Assembly (NCBI RefSeq): GCF_048569485.1
Contig: NW_027442251.1
Coordinates: 62,001-126,000 of the forward strand
Length of the DNA stretch: 64,000 nucleotides
Origin: Anomaloglossus baeobatrachus
Taxonomy: Eukaryota > Chordata > Amphibia > Anura > Aromobatidae
Direction of reading: 5' to 3'
The position numbers and the translations under genes were made by a program. This document shows, one piece after another, positions 11,211 to 20,500 of this stretch; positions within the stretch are counted from its first letter, which is position 1, and each line of letters opens with the position of its first letter. The notes under the pieces are model-generated. The model was not told the origin of the DNA, did no database searches, and worked only from the letters and a program-made list of their open reading frames with translations.

Positions 11211-11509
11211 GTCATAATTGTAACACTATTAGTTAAAAGAAAGGGATAAACTGTAAAAAAAACAAAATAAGGCATAACTTTTTTTTAACATCAATTTTTT
11301 TTTTTTAGATTTAACCAAAGAATGTGCACATTTGTTATAATAAACAAGTGAAAAATGTTGAAAATCAGTCATCCAAAGGTGTGTGAAAAAAAAATATATA
11401 TATGGTACCAATAAAAATGTCACTTTGTCCTGCAAAGAATGCAGCCCCCCACATTATTTTTTTCCTCTGTGCGGCCCATACACCCAGCCGAGTTTGAGAC
11501 CCCCTGCCT
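11211..11509. mobile_element. AT-rich segment ending in a Charlie-like hAT terminus
   Basis: The minus strand reads CAGGGGGTCTCAAACTCGGC from 11509, which resembles the CAGGGGTnTCAAACTC ends of vertebrate Charlie-type hAT elements. The adjoining eight bases ccttacac could be a target duplication but the other end is not visible. 11220-11430 is A/T-rich with homopolymer runs and shows no gene. Confidence 0.5.
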
Positions 11510-11607
11510 TACACTATATAGATATCATGTTCATTCCCCATCTATCTTGCTCAGGAGAGCATCTCCCTCCCCCGGCACCAAGAGCAGCTCATACTGAATT
11601 GTTACAA

Positions 11608-11815
11608 TGACTACATTGACACCCCCATACTTTGCACTGACGAGGGGCAAGCACCCCGAAACACCGTGTCTGCAAATTGGGATTCTGATCTGGCTTATAT
11701 ATCCTGAGTCATATTGCAATGGATTGTTGAAAATCCACTTGTGACTTTTAGGATCGCTACTTCCAATAGGTGGCGCTGTGCTAGAGTTTGTCTCCTTTAC
11801 TGGAGAGACAATTTG
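11608..11815 (+). mobile_element. Block-A-specific insertion carrying a hammerhead motif
   Basis: Blocks B and C read straight from 'gaattgttac' to 'attgactagtaac', while block A has about 207 extra bases here. The insert includes the ribozyme motif described in the next entry, then 'aataggtggcgctgtgctag', a phrase common in frog retroelement tails. 'acattgac' occurs near both edges and may reflect the insertion or a deletion in B and C. Likely a fragment of a Penelope-like or LINE tail. Confidence 0.55.
11631..11676 (+). ncRNA. Hammerhead ribozyme motif, all core positions present
   Basis: Stem I is TTTGCA (11631-11636) paired with TGCAAA (11671-11676). The core reads CTGACGA (11637-11643), stem II is GGGG (11644-11647) and CCCC (11654-11657) around a CAAGCA loop, then GAA (11658-11660), a very short stem III with A-C at its 5' side and G-T at its 3' side, and the cleavage triplet GTC ending at 11670. 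These match the C3 U4 G5 A6 N7 G8 A9 ... G12 A13 A14 ... N-U-H hammerhead rule without exception. Short stem III forms are known from Penelope-like retroelements, including amphibian ones. Self-cleavage is inferred. Confidence 0.8.
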
Positions 11816-12306
11816 TACATTGACTAGTAACACTGCACACAGAAATGCACCTTAATATTCCACTGTTAACCCTTTCCTCCCAGCAGTAACACACAACTCC
11901 TCACCTTGATATCATGGTGATTTATGGTCAGAATGACTTCAATGCGATCAGTGATTTCTATTCTAGCTCTGCTCACATAGATTTTATATCCACACTCAAC
12001 TATAGGCCGTTCTTCATATTTTGGGGGTTTTTAGTCAGATATACTAGTTTGTGCCTGTATAGTATTGGTGTAGATGGGAGTGTAGGGCATGGGTTACATG
12101 GCACTGTGGTGGGATACTGATGGGAGGTATTGGTGCTGTGTTTGAGGCTTCTACTGGGTATTTTCCTACAAATACTGGAACAGCTCACTGCTTAGAATGA
12201 TCCTTCCCAGCTCTATAATATATTATATATACCCCACAATGCAGGCTCACACACACATTTGTCTCAAGTGTGTTGTAGGGACACAGATACAGTCTTGGTC
12301 ATGTGA
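11816..12306. other. Unassigned part of block A
   Basis: No coding signal on either strand beyond chance frames of 60 to 70 codons. Contains 'tataatatattatatata' near 12211-12230. Confidence 0.4.
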
Positions 12307-12886
12307 CTAAAGGCTACTTTACACACTGCGATATCGGTCCTGATATCGCTAGTGTGGGTACCCGCCCCCATCTGTTGCGCGACACGGGCAAATTGCTGCC
12401 CATGCTGCACAACACCGAACAGAACCAGTCACACATACTTACCTGCCCGGCGACGTCGCTGTGACCGGCGAACCGCCTCCTTTCTAAGGGGGCGGTTCGT
12501 GCGGCGTCACAGCAACGTCACTGAGCGACCGCCCAATAGCAGTGGAGGGGCGGAGATGAGTGGCCGGAACATCCCGCCCACCTCCTTCCTTCCTCATAGC
12601 GGCTTTGAGGCAGGTAAGGAGAGGTTCCTCGTTTCTGCGGTGTCACACGGAGCAATGTGTGCTGCCGCAGGAGCGACGAACTACATCGTTACTGCTGCAG
12701 TAACGATAATCGAGAATGGAGACCCATGTCACCGATGAGCGATTTTGCACGTTTTTGCAACGATGCAAAATCGCTCATCGGTGTCACACGCAGCAACATC
12801 GCTAATGCGGCCGGATGTGCGTCACAAATTCCGTGACCCCAACGACTCCGCATTAGCGATGTCGCAGCGTGTAAAGCCCCCTTTAG
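12307..12886. mobile_element. Hairpin-rich MITE, copy A (580 bp)
   Basis: Ends are imperfect inverted repeats: CTAAAGGCTACTTTACACAC at the left and the complement of CTAAAGGGGGCTTTACACGC at the right. Inside are further inverted repeats, including a perfect 18-bp pair, CCGATGAGCGATTTTGCA at 12732-12749 and its complement at 12764-12781, and an 11-bp pair at about 12681-12703. No transposase is encoded. Target duplication is not clear, so I do not assign a superfamily. Copies at 29783-30361 and 36551-37129. Confidence 0.75.
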
Positions 12887-14284
12887 TGGGAGTGGTGTAC
12901 AGGGTCTTAGCAGTAAAGAGTATTCCATATTTCTGCCAGATACCCACAGAGATATTGAAATCTGAAAAAAGAGACTTCTGCTCATTGAAGGTAAGAACTG
13001 CTCACATAGCGTTCAACTCCACAGCAAACGTGTGCTCTAGCACTGGCATCTCAGCAGGGATATTCCCCTACTACACATGTGTGTCTGGGTCGCTGTGACA
13101 GTTTACAGGACATAACTCAGGGCACCTAGACAGAAGGCAGAGGGACTACTTTCTATTTCTGGTGTAGAGCTTAGTACAATATATATATATATACTATTAC
13201 ATGTGACACATGTACCTTGTATTACCATTATTCGCTGTATATGAACCCCTTTTCTCCGGGCATTATTTGTCTATAGCATTTTTCACGAACCTGAGGCAAC
13301 TGAGAACCCTTCAGTGAAGGAATTCCACTAACCCTCACAATACCAACCAGGGGCCTCCCTGCAGTAACTCAGGTAGTTGTACCCATTCTCTTTCCGCATT
13401 CTATGTGTTCTTCTTCTTTCTTCTTTTTTTTCTTTTTTCTTCTTTTTATTTCTATCATGTAGTTCAGGGGTTTATAGATATATGTCCTGCATCTCATATT
13501 TCCTTTAGTGGTGCTTCTTACCCATTCTCATATCATTTACCCTAGTATTTCATGATCCTGAGGCGACTGAGAACCCTTTAATAAAGGAATCCTTTTTCAC
13601 TTGAATTGTCAAGTGATACTTACCAGTGACTATCACGTAATGTTACAGGTAGTTGCATTTTCTTCCTCTTCTTTCTCTCCTTTCTTCTTTGTCACACGGT
13701 CCATTGTGTTATAGCCCACGTGTCATGATAACACTTGTACCATCTTTTCATTTAGATTCCACCTACAATTATTTACCGATTCCAGTTCTGAAATAGGCTT
13801 TCATCATCTACTCACTAGAATTCTCAAGTGCATAAGGTACTGAGACATATACATGTTCACACCATTATAAAGAACAAAGTATAAACATTGAGGTTTTTCT
13901 CACACCCATGTTCCTGTGTTCTTTGATATGATATGTGTTCATTTCCTTCACTATATAGGATTGCAAGTTTTCCATTTGTACCTTAATGGCAATGACGCTA
14001 TACAATTGAACACATATCATCCTGTTATCCATATAGGTGTGTATTTACCTGCTTGACTATTTTTGGTTGTTTGATCCAGAATGTTTCTCCAGATAGGTCA
14101 TGTGGAAATTTTCTTTCCTCAGTACAAATGTTTTCACTATGGCTTTGGAAAAATTTTTTGTATGTGCATCATGGTTATTTGACCCATTGTACTCTCAAGT
14201 AGCAATATATTGTACTGTTATGTTGTACTATGTACTAATTACGTGTTTATATGGTTTTGTAACCCTTTATGATCTTAGATAACT
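12887..14284. other. Unassigned part of block A, probably retroelement 3' region
   Basis: No ORF of note. Contains an (AT)n run at about 13178-13192, a C/T-rich run at about 13409-13450, and a motif 'ctgag-c-actgagaaccctt' that occurs twice (13290-13325 and 13558-13592), suggesting an old internal duplication. Confidence 0.4.
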
Positions 14285-14330
14285 TTATCCTTGATAAAGA
14301 CCTAAAAACAAGGTCGAAACGTTGGATGAA
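14285..14330 (+). ncRNA. Hammerhead-like motif, degenerate
   Basis: Reads ATCC (stem I), TTGATAA (core), an extra A, GACC ... GGTC (stem II), GAA, a minimal A-T stem III, GTT as the cleavage triplet, and GGAT (stem I partner). Core positions C3 and G8, which pair in active hammerheads, are changed to U and A, so the pair could be kept. The extra A before stem II departs from the rule. Followed by AATAAA at 14346-14351. Copies at 31762-31807 and, inverted, 35108-35153 have a weakened stem II (AGCTC for GGTC). Confidence 0.45.
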
Positions 14331-14738
14331 TTATCCTTTTGCACAAATAAAGAATTTTCAGCATTCCAAGAGTTCTTTTCTTACGTTATTGATCACTATA
14401 GTGTGCCAGAGCTATTTCTATTGAATTGACTCTTATTTTTTCTGAGCACCTGCTATATACACAGTGAGCCAGACATATTCAAGTTTCATTCAGAAGGCAG
14501 AGGGAAGCCTTAGCAGCTGAGCCTATATCTTGGCTTGTGAGCATTAGAACAGGCCGGCGATTACAGGGTAACATGAAAAATGTCCAGCTTGCATTATGAC
14601 TAGAACATGACAATATCCTTTTAAGTACTAACCTATGATGCGTTCCTAAGCAGTTGATGTTATATGTTCTACATTTCATTTTCTGCATACTTTACAAGTA
14701 GTAGAATTTGCTTTGATATAGGCAACTGGATTTTCACA
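14331..14738. other. Unassigned part of block A upstream of SET exons
   Basis: No ORF supported. The end of this stretch may be the 5' untranslated part of the KMT5A-like exon that follows, which opens at the ATG 14739. Confidence 0.35.
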
Positions 14739-14998
14739 ATGAAAAGGCAAAGGATAACGCCCGAAAAAGACGCCATACATTATGTCAGTGCCATCACTGA
14801 CAAACCTGGATTGACCATGAAATACATCAATCCCCTTAAAGGTGAGTTAAAACAAGTTTTAACTAAATTGCCTTAATATTGTCATGCATTAGAATGACTG
14901 TCTTAGGTAATGATAAATATTTTCTACAGGAAGAGGAGTGTTTGCTGAAACTGAAATCGAAAAAGGGAGTTTTGTTGCAGAATATCGAGGCGAGCTCA
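14739..14998 (+). pseudogene. KMT5A-like SET-domain gene fragment, two exons with intron
   Basis: Exon 1 (14739-14841) starts with ATG and reads MKRQRITPEKDAIHYV and on to MKYINPLK; a consensus donor GTGAGT begins at 14842. Exon 2 (14930-14998) follows an acceptor TTTTCTACAG and reads GRGVFAETEIEKG then SFVAEYRGEL, the opening of a KMT5A (PR-Set7) type SET domain, a histone H4 lysine-20 monomethyltransferase family. Phase matches across the 88-nt intron. The catalytic remainder of SET is missing: after the codons for RGEL the sequence switches to Ty3/gypsy integrase at about 14999. Presence of the intron shows a genomic, not mRNA-derived, capture. Second copy at 32216-32475. Confidence 0.85.
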
Positions 14999-15255
14999 CG
15001 TATGCACTTACGATGGTAGACAACTACTCGAGATTTATGGTTGTGGTACAAGTCAAAGATCTAATGGCCCATACTGCAGCGAAGGTCTTCCAAGCACACT
15101 TATGCAGACCTCATGGCTACTCAGAGAGAGTCCTCACAGATCAAGGCACTGCCTTTGAAGCGGAAATCTTCAAGGACTTCTGCAGCTTTTACCGATGCAG
15201 GAAGATGCGCACTACACCCTACCATGCTCAAACCAATGGTTATCAACCTGCTCAG
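14999..15255 (+). mobile_element. Ty3/gypsy integrase fragment
   Basis: Reads through TYALTMVDNYSRFMVVVQV, then VLTDQGTAFEAEIFKDFC and MRTTPYHAQTNG, the central integrase core of a Ty3/gypsy element. It matches the homologous part of the fossil at 20726-23963 in opposite orientation. Its left edge is fused to the SET exon and its right edge to a LINE fragment. Fossil fragment. Confidence 0.9.
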
Positions 15256-15375
15256 GACTTTACCCCATATTCCAGATGTGGCCTTACAAGTGATTTATAG
15301 AGGGTTAACAATACGTTGGGATCACCGGATCTAATCTCCCTTTTTATACACCCTAAAATCTTGTTTGCTTTAGAA
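15256..15375 (-). mobile_element. LINE reverse-transcriptase C-terminal fragment
   Basis: Minus-strand reading NKILGCIKREIRSGDPN followed by LYKSLVRPHLEYG matches the end of reverse transcriptase in CR1/L2/Rex-type LINEs (LYKSLVRPHLEY is diagnostic). About 40 codons only. It sits between two gypsy fragments, and the open frame at 15252-15614 joins it to gypsy reverse transcriptase by chance. Confidence 0.8.
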
Positions 15376-16135
15376 TAAACAATAACATCATAAAGGTATA
15401 GCAGTACCGTTTCAAAGTTTCGGTGTCCCAAGCAGCATTCCATCAGCCTCTGGAAGGTTCCTGGCAAATTGCACAGCTCGAAGGGCATGCTTTTGAACTC
15501 GCAGAGACCCATCGGGGTGGCAAAGGCGGTCTTCTCCCGGTCTGCCTCAGCAACGGACACTTGCCAATAGCGACTAGTGAGATCAAGGGTAGAAAAATAA
15601 TTTGCAGTTCTCAATGCAGCTAGCTATTCCTCAATACAGGGGAGTGGTGCTGTCCTTCTTCTTTAACAGGACCAACGGAGCTGCCCAGAGGCTACAACTG
15701 TCACGGATAACCCCAGCCTCCTTCATGTTGCTCAACATGTCCTTGGTACACTGGTAATGTGCAGGTAGTTTTGGCTTATATCTCTCTTTGATGGGTGGGT
15801 GTGCACTTGTGGGGATGTAGTGTTTGACCCCTTTTATTCTTCAAAAGTCTAGCGGATGTTTGCTGAAGACTTGCTCGTATTCTTGCACTAGCCTGTAGAC
15901 CCCCTTCTTGTGATGTGAAGGTGTGGAGTCAGTGCCTACGTGTAATTCCTTACACCACTCCTCTGGCTGACTTGGTGAGCTGTCACTGAATGGGTGGGCT
16001 GAAGCAATGGTGGATGCTGCTGTTTGGATAGCATGTGTATCTACTGAGAACAGCTTATCAATGGTGGCAAATCGGAGCAGCTTAATCTCTTGCTCTCCGC
16101 AGTTCAACACTCTCATGGGCTCTCTTCCCTTCCAT
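15376..16135 (-). mobile_element. Ty3/gypsy reverse-transcriptase fragment
   Basis: Minus strand, from 16135 down: the region before RT (EYEQVFSKHPLDF), then the RT with ANYFSTLDLTSRYWQVSV and a YLYDVIVYS catalytic region. Same family as 21736-23963. Broken fossil with several breaks; only the N-terminal half of RT is here. Confidence 0.85.
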
Positions 16136-17000
16136 ATTAATGAATAAAACTATGATGTAAATAGCATATAGATACCCCACAAATGCAGATAAAAGTAGGT
16201 TATGGGAAAAGGGGGAAGAGAGAAACAGGAAAATAGTGGAATAAAGTATACCTTCCAGGTGGGAGAGGAAATGGCAGCACAGCCAGTGGAGGTGAAGCAA
16301 GGGGAGCCTGCAACTAAAGAGTTGAGAGCGTTATCACATGGTGACTGAGCCTGATTGTAACGGGAGCATAGAGGTGCCGATCCTGTCTTACCTGCGTTGG
16401 TGTAGAAGTGGGTGTCCTGTGGTGGAGTCAGCTGTGTGCAGTGGTGGCCGTGGGTTCTTTTATGTGCGACCGTAGTAATAGCTGCGCCCACTTCCTGTAT
16501 GGGAGTGGAATGCAGTGAGGCTAATGGAACGCACGCCTGCGCATTTGTGTTTAACGTCGCGCATGTGCAGAACGGAGAAAAGGCTGCGCTCACTTCCTAA
16601 TGAAAGGGAGTGAGACGCAGCTGGGAAGGGAAGGGAAAAGATTAGGGTTTGGGGATGATGAAAGGGCTTTCTACGGGCAAGGATGGCAAAGGGTGGCAGT
16701 GACGGAAAGTCAGGCAGCCTGTCCTGTCCTGTCCTGTCCGTCCGTCTTTTTGTATCATGAATTGGAAAGACTGCAAGGGGGAGGGGAGGTGCTTGGAGGA
16801 GGAGGAGTTATTCAGATTAATTGCAGTGGGCGGCGGCTGCAAAAAGCATCATTCTTCTTGTTTTTGCTCTGCAAAACAGCCTTTTCAAGGGTTGGCTTGG
16901 GTGACAAAATGTCTTCTGTAGGCGTGGGTTTGTCTCCCTCTCCCTAAGATGTGTCCGGTATAGGCCAGGGTGCCACTCAAGGCCGTAACCAATTCGGGTT
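16136..17000. other. Upstream flank of the U2 copy, unassigned
   Basis: No coding signal. CpG-rich around 16480-16600. Contains a gtcct repeat (16720-16740). It precedes a U2 sequence in both blocks A and B, so it may include U2 upstream control sequence, but I do not see a convincing proximal sequence element. Confidence 0.35.
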
Positions 17001-17374
17001 ATAGCTTCTCGGCCTTTTGGCTAAGATCAAGTGTAGTTTCGGAGGACGCTACCTTGGTCGGTACTGGAAGGTGCCTGGGATTGCACGTCTGCCGGCCTTG
17101 AGGAAGTGTGTGCGCCTTCTGGTGACACATAGCCCTCTTGTGCCTGGACGGTTCCCAGGCAACGGGAGGCGATCACCTTTGTTATTTTGAAGTCCTACTG
17201 ATAAACAGAAAAAAAAAAAATTAAATCTGTTCTTATCAGTTTAATATCTGATACGTCCCCTCTCTGGGGACCATATATTAAATGGATTTTTAGAACAAGG
17301 AGATGGAAAAAATCTTGCTCTGTCCACTCCACGCATTGACCTGGTATTGCAGTACCTCCAGGACCGGTGCACCC
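17001..17374 (+). ncRNA. U2 spliceosomal RNA gene copy, split by an insert
   Basis: 17001-17037 is the U2 5' end (ATAGCTTCTCGGCCTTTTGG then CTAAGATCAAGTGTAGT). 17225-17374 is the remainder (ATCTGTTCTTATCAGTTTAA onward, an Sm-type ATTTTTAG stretch, and GGTGCACCC at the end). Together these give 187 nt, close to the usual 188. U2 pairs with the intron branch site through GUAGUA; the 187-bp insert splits exactly that motif, so this copy cannot give normal U2. A consensus 3' box lies 12 nt downstream, showing it derives from a U2 gene and not a processed RNA copy. Confidence 0.93.
17038..17224 (+). mobile_element. A-tailed insert inside U2, SINE-like, family unknown
   Basis: 187 bp beginning TTTCGGAGGACGC and ending in a run of about a dozen A residues then TTAA. 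A tail of A and compact GC-rich body suggest a retroposed short element. I see no RNA polymerase III A or B box that I would defend and no clear target duplication. A weak likeness of 'ggtcggtactggaaggtgcctggg' to the 3' half of 5S rRNA was noticed but is not convincing. The same body follows the U2 head at 34520-34697. Confidence 0.6.
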
Positions 17375-17386
17375 CTTCTTAACCCA

Positions 17387-17401
17387 GTTTCCAAAAGCAG
17401 A
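17387..17401 (+). terminator. snRNA 3' box of U2
   Basis: GTTTCCAAAAGCAGA fits the vertebrate snRNA 3'-end formation signal GTTTn(0-3)AAArnnAGA, and its 12-nt distance from the U2 3' end is in the usual range. It directs 3' processing by the Integrator complex in functional genes. Confidence 0.85.
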
Positions 17402-18289
17402 ACTCAATTCACCTGATTCAAATGAGCCCCATTAGTGAATTGAAAGAAAGCAAAAACTTTATATGCACCTCAATTTGGCCAATTCACTTTTCACACTTTC
17501 ACCCTTTTTTTTATCTTTCACACCTTTTACTTGCTTTATTGATGCAAAAGCTGTGCCAAATAGCAAACTCATCTCCACTCAACTTGACCAACTCTGCTAT
17601 GTCCCGTGCAGTATCTTATTCTCAGTCTTATCTAGATCATTTGCAATTGAATAGAATAGATCCCTTTTGGACACATTGGATTCAGCTGCTGCAGTGACTG
17701 CAGGTGTTAGAAGATGCAGACTTGGCATCAGGTGCTGTCTATCAGATTCCACTCCAATTAAAGCTTCCATTGTTTTTCGGTGTTTTCTTTGAGCAATGAT
17801 GATGTCTTTAGTGATCTGTTGGCTCCCTCTCCTGGAGGAAGAGTTTGCTTGCTCTTGGACTTTCAAAAAGAGAGGTCATGATAGACATTTAGCTTCTGAG
17901 CCCAATTGGGGACAGTCATGGGTGATGAATGTTTTGCAACCTGCTGCGAAGCCTGATACCGCAATATAAGGAACGTCAAATACTAAGAATGGGCGGCCTA
18001 TGAAAGAATTAGTACTTTCATTAAGCATACTTAAACGGCTAATTGGGAATAGACAAACTGTAAAAAGCCCTCTGAGAAAGCCCCTCTCTAACCTTTGTTA
18101 GTAAGCTTTTCTGTAGTCTGCCTGTTGATGTATTTTCCGTTTGAACAGTGCACAACATGAAGTGACGGAACACTGGCTTGTCACAATGTCCCCCGCTGAC
18201 ATCACGATAGCGCTGCTGCCTAGAAAGCCAACTGCGCAGCAGAAGTTGCTCTTTGGGTGGGATGGTGGGCTAATGTATCTATTCCTGCT
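17402..18289. other. U2 3' flank and unassigned sequence
   Basis: No recognised gene. The minus strand has a chance-length open frame at about 17597-17866 reading ALIGVESDRQHLMPSLHLL, with no ATG at its head and no known domain. Nothing else seen. Confidence 0.35.
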
Positions 18290-18465
18290 TGGTGTGAGTT
18301 TGACATGATCTAGAGCAACGAGTTCCAGCGGCTAGCGGTTGATTATTGGCTGTAATGGGGCTTTCTGGCTGGTGCCAGCCTTTCTTCTTAGCACACAGGA
18401 ACCACAATCCCTACACCATGCTTCGATGGATTCTCTCATCCCAGCCCAGTAAAACTACATATTTC
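18290..18465 (-). mobile_element. Ty3/gypsy integrase zinc-finger region fragment
   Basis: Minus strand matches the WSGMRESVEAWCRECGPCA region and the following PLELVPLDHVKLT region of the fossil at 21736-23963. Mirror copy on the plus strand at 20390-20500. Fossil fragment. Confidence 0.8.
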
Positions 18466-18849
18466 ACACAGTTATAAGCAGCCCATGGGCATTCACCTGG
18501 ATTAAAACCCATAACAGCTCATAGACCAAACAATCAATCTACCACTGGACCAAAGACAGGAAGCTAAATCCACTGCCTGCGGTAACTAACTTAATCCTAT
18601 AGTCTACTCACACAACAAACCCAAGAGAAAGGAAAAAAACATGGCTTCGATTATCCATCCAATGAAAACGCATAACCATTGTGAGCCATTGGACAATGCA
18701 ATTGCACACATGGTGACATGGTGCACGGCCCAATGAATCAAGTCTGTACTTCATATTCACGGTTTAAGCCCTTGGGTTCTAATGTGTCCAGAGTACATAT
18801 CCAGAAAGATTCCCTTTCTTTGTGCTAAGCACAAGTCAACAATACGTTG

Positions 18850-19076
18850 TAAGCAGATTCTATTACCAGTCCCACACCATTTTGTGACGCATAATCGCAC
18901 AGTGGCCCAATTAAGATTCCAAGTCATCGAACATGTCCCAGCCATACGCAGAGGAGGCGATAGAATTAGGAAGCTCAAAGAAAGGGAATCTTTCTGGATA
19001 TATACTCTGGGCACGTTGGAACCCAAGGGCTTAAACCATGAATATGAAGAACCGACTTGATTCATTGGGCCGTGCA
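18850..19076 (+). mobile_element. Penelope-like element, C-terminal GIY-YIG region fragment
   Basis: Reads VAQLRFQVIEHV, then RRGGDRIRKLKERESFWIYT and LGTLEPKGLNHEYE. The IEHV...RGGDR...RE-FWI--L-TL-P-GLN pattern is that of the C-terminal end of Penelope-like proteins beyond the endonuclease core. Fossil fragment; related pieces at 19775-19950, 28370-28550 and 38350-38540. Confidence 0.75.
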
Positions 19077-19078
19077 CA

Positions 19079-19764
19079 TTTTTTCTAACGCCCGGTTCTT
19101 TTTCGTGTTCACACTATATATGGTTCCAGTATGTATGGAGTTCCATTCTTCCTTGTTTTTTATTTGTCATGTTTGTCTGATTACCTTGTCTAACAGTTTT
19201 TTCTCCCCTTTCTTTACCTTCCAGGTTCCCATAGTCACGTGAAATATCCCTGTTGCACTTGATTACGGCTCACTATTCACTATAGGATGTCTTATATCTA
19301 ACATCACACTCTCACCCATCAGCACTCTATAGGTTTGTATAAGGTATGCGCTTACACATCCGGTCCTCCATAGGTATTTCCACTTATGTAGCACTATCCC
19401 TATGATCACTCATAACTCATACCCTTGTAGTCAATTACAGCCTCCTCTCTCCCCTCTCCCCTTCTCCCTTTCCATCTATAATTTTGCCAGTACAATATTA
19501 GTTTACATTAGGCACACACTCACATATTCCTTTCCTTAGTGACTTATTGTAATTCACATTCGCATACAATTCTCTATGCCTGCCCCATTACTACATTCAT
19601 ACCTACTTGACCCTATCCTGATACCCCTTGTCTCACCTTGTTGGTCCCTACACCTGTTATCATCTCCTTTCCTGTGTCTGTCTTGTCACACAACACATTT
19701 TAGCATATCCCTTGTGCTCCTTATTACCTGTCCTGCCTATTAGAATTATGTCCATTATGTCCAT
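19079..19764. other. Spacer of inverted repeat 2
   Basis: AT-rich, no gene. Most of it (from about 19165) matches 37770-38340 in the same orientation and 28565-29150 inverted. It is therefore part of the larger duplicated region. Confidence 0.55.
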
Positions 19765-19990
19765 GCATGGCCCAATGAATCAAGTCTGTACTTCATATTC
19801 ATGGTTTAAGCCTTTGGGTTCCAATGTGCCCAGAGTATATATCCAGAAAGATTCCCTTTCTTTGAGCTTCCTAATTCTATTGCCTCCTCTACGTATGGCT
19901 TGGACATGTTCGATGACTTGGAATCTTAATTGGATCACTGTGTGATTATGCGTCACAAAATGGTGTGGGACTGGTAATAGAATCTGCTTA
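19765..19990 (-). mobile_element. Penelope-like C-terminal fragment, inverted copy
   Basis: Reverse complement of 18850-19076. The long plus-strand open frame across it (with MHGPMNQVCTSYSWFKPLG) is the antisense shadow of the element and not a gene. Confidence 0.75.
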
Positions 19991-20389
19991 CAATGTATTG
20001 TTGACTTGTGTTTAGCTCAAAGAAAGAGAATCTTTCTGGATATGTACTCTGGGCACATTAGAACCCAAGGGCTTAAACCGTGAATATGAAGTAAAGACTT
20101 GATTCATTGGGCCGTGCACCATGTCACCATGTGTCCAATTGCATTGTCCAATGGCTCACAATGGTTATGCGTTTTCATTGGATGGATAATCAAAGCCATG
20201 TTATTTTCCTTTCTGTTGGGTTTGTTGTGTGAGTAGCCTATAGGATTAAGTTGGTTACCGCAGGCAGTGGATTTAACTTCCTGTCTTTGGTCCAGTGGTA
20301 GATGGATTGTCTGGTCTATGAGCTGTTATTGGTTTGAATGCAGGTGAATGCCCATGGGCTGCTTATGACTGTGTAAAATATGTAGTTTT

Positions 20390-20500
20390 ACTGGGCTGGG
20401 ATGAGAGAATCCATTGAAGCATGGTGTAGGGATTGTGGTTCCTGTGTGCTAAGAAGAGAGGCTGGCACCAGCCAGAAAGCCCCATTGCAGCCAATAATCA
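20390..20500 (+). mobile_element. Ty3/gypsy integrase fragment, inverted copy
   Basis: Mirror of 18342-18465, reading GMRESIEAWCRDCGSCVLR. It ends at a LINE fragment at about 20501. Confidence 0.75.

Larger units (their letters stand above)
11495..17217 (+). repeat. Duplicated block A
   Basis: A 5.7-kb composite that recurs in the same orientation at 29180-34697 (block B), and in part inverted at 34699-37735 (block C). Its parts are annotated separately. Relative to B and C it carries an extra stretch of about 207 bp at 11608-11815. Confidence 0.93.
18342..20500. repeat. Inverted repeat 2, about 740-bp arms
   Basis: Left arm about 18342-19078 and right arm about 19765-20500 are reverse complements: gypsy integrase fragment, a non-coding stretch, and a Penelope-like end. 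Inside the left arm a shorter inverted pair also exists (about 18722-18830 against 18978-19076), so the structure is nested. Confidence 0.85.

Noticed and set aside
14100-14282. 60-codon frame (also at 31577 and 35153)
   Set aside because: Short, hydrophobic by AT-rich composition, and in a retroelement-like non-coding stretch; no supporting feature.
17038-17224. 5S-rRNA-derived (SINE3-like) body
   Set aside because: Likeness is limited to about 25 loosely matching bases and lacks the internal promoter boxes in the right order.
19628-19945. 105-codon frame with MHGPMNQVCTSYSW, also at 28375 and 38219
   Set aside because: It is the antisense of the Penelope-like C-terminal fragment, whose own strand shows family motifs.
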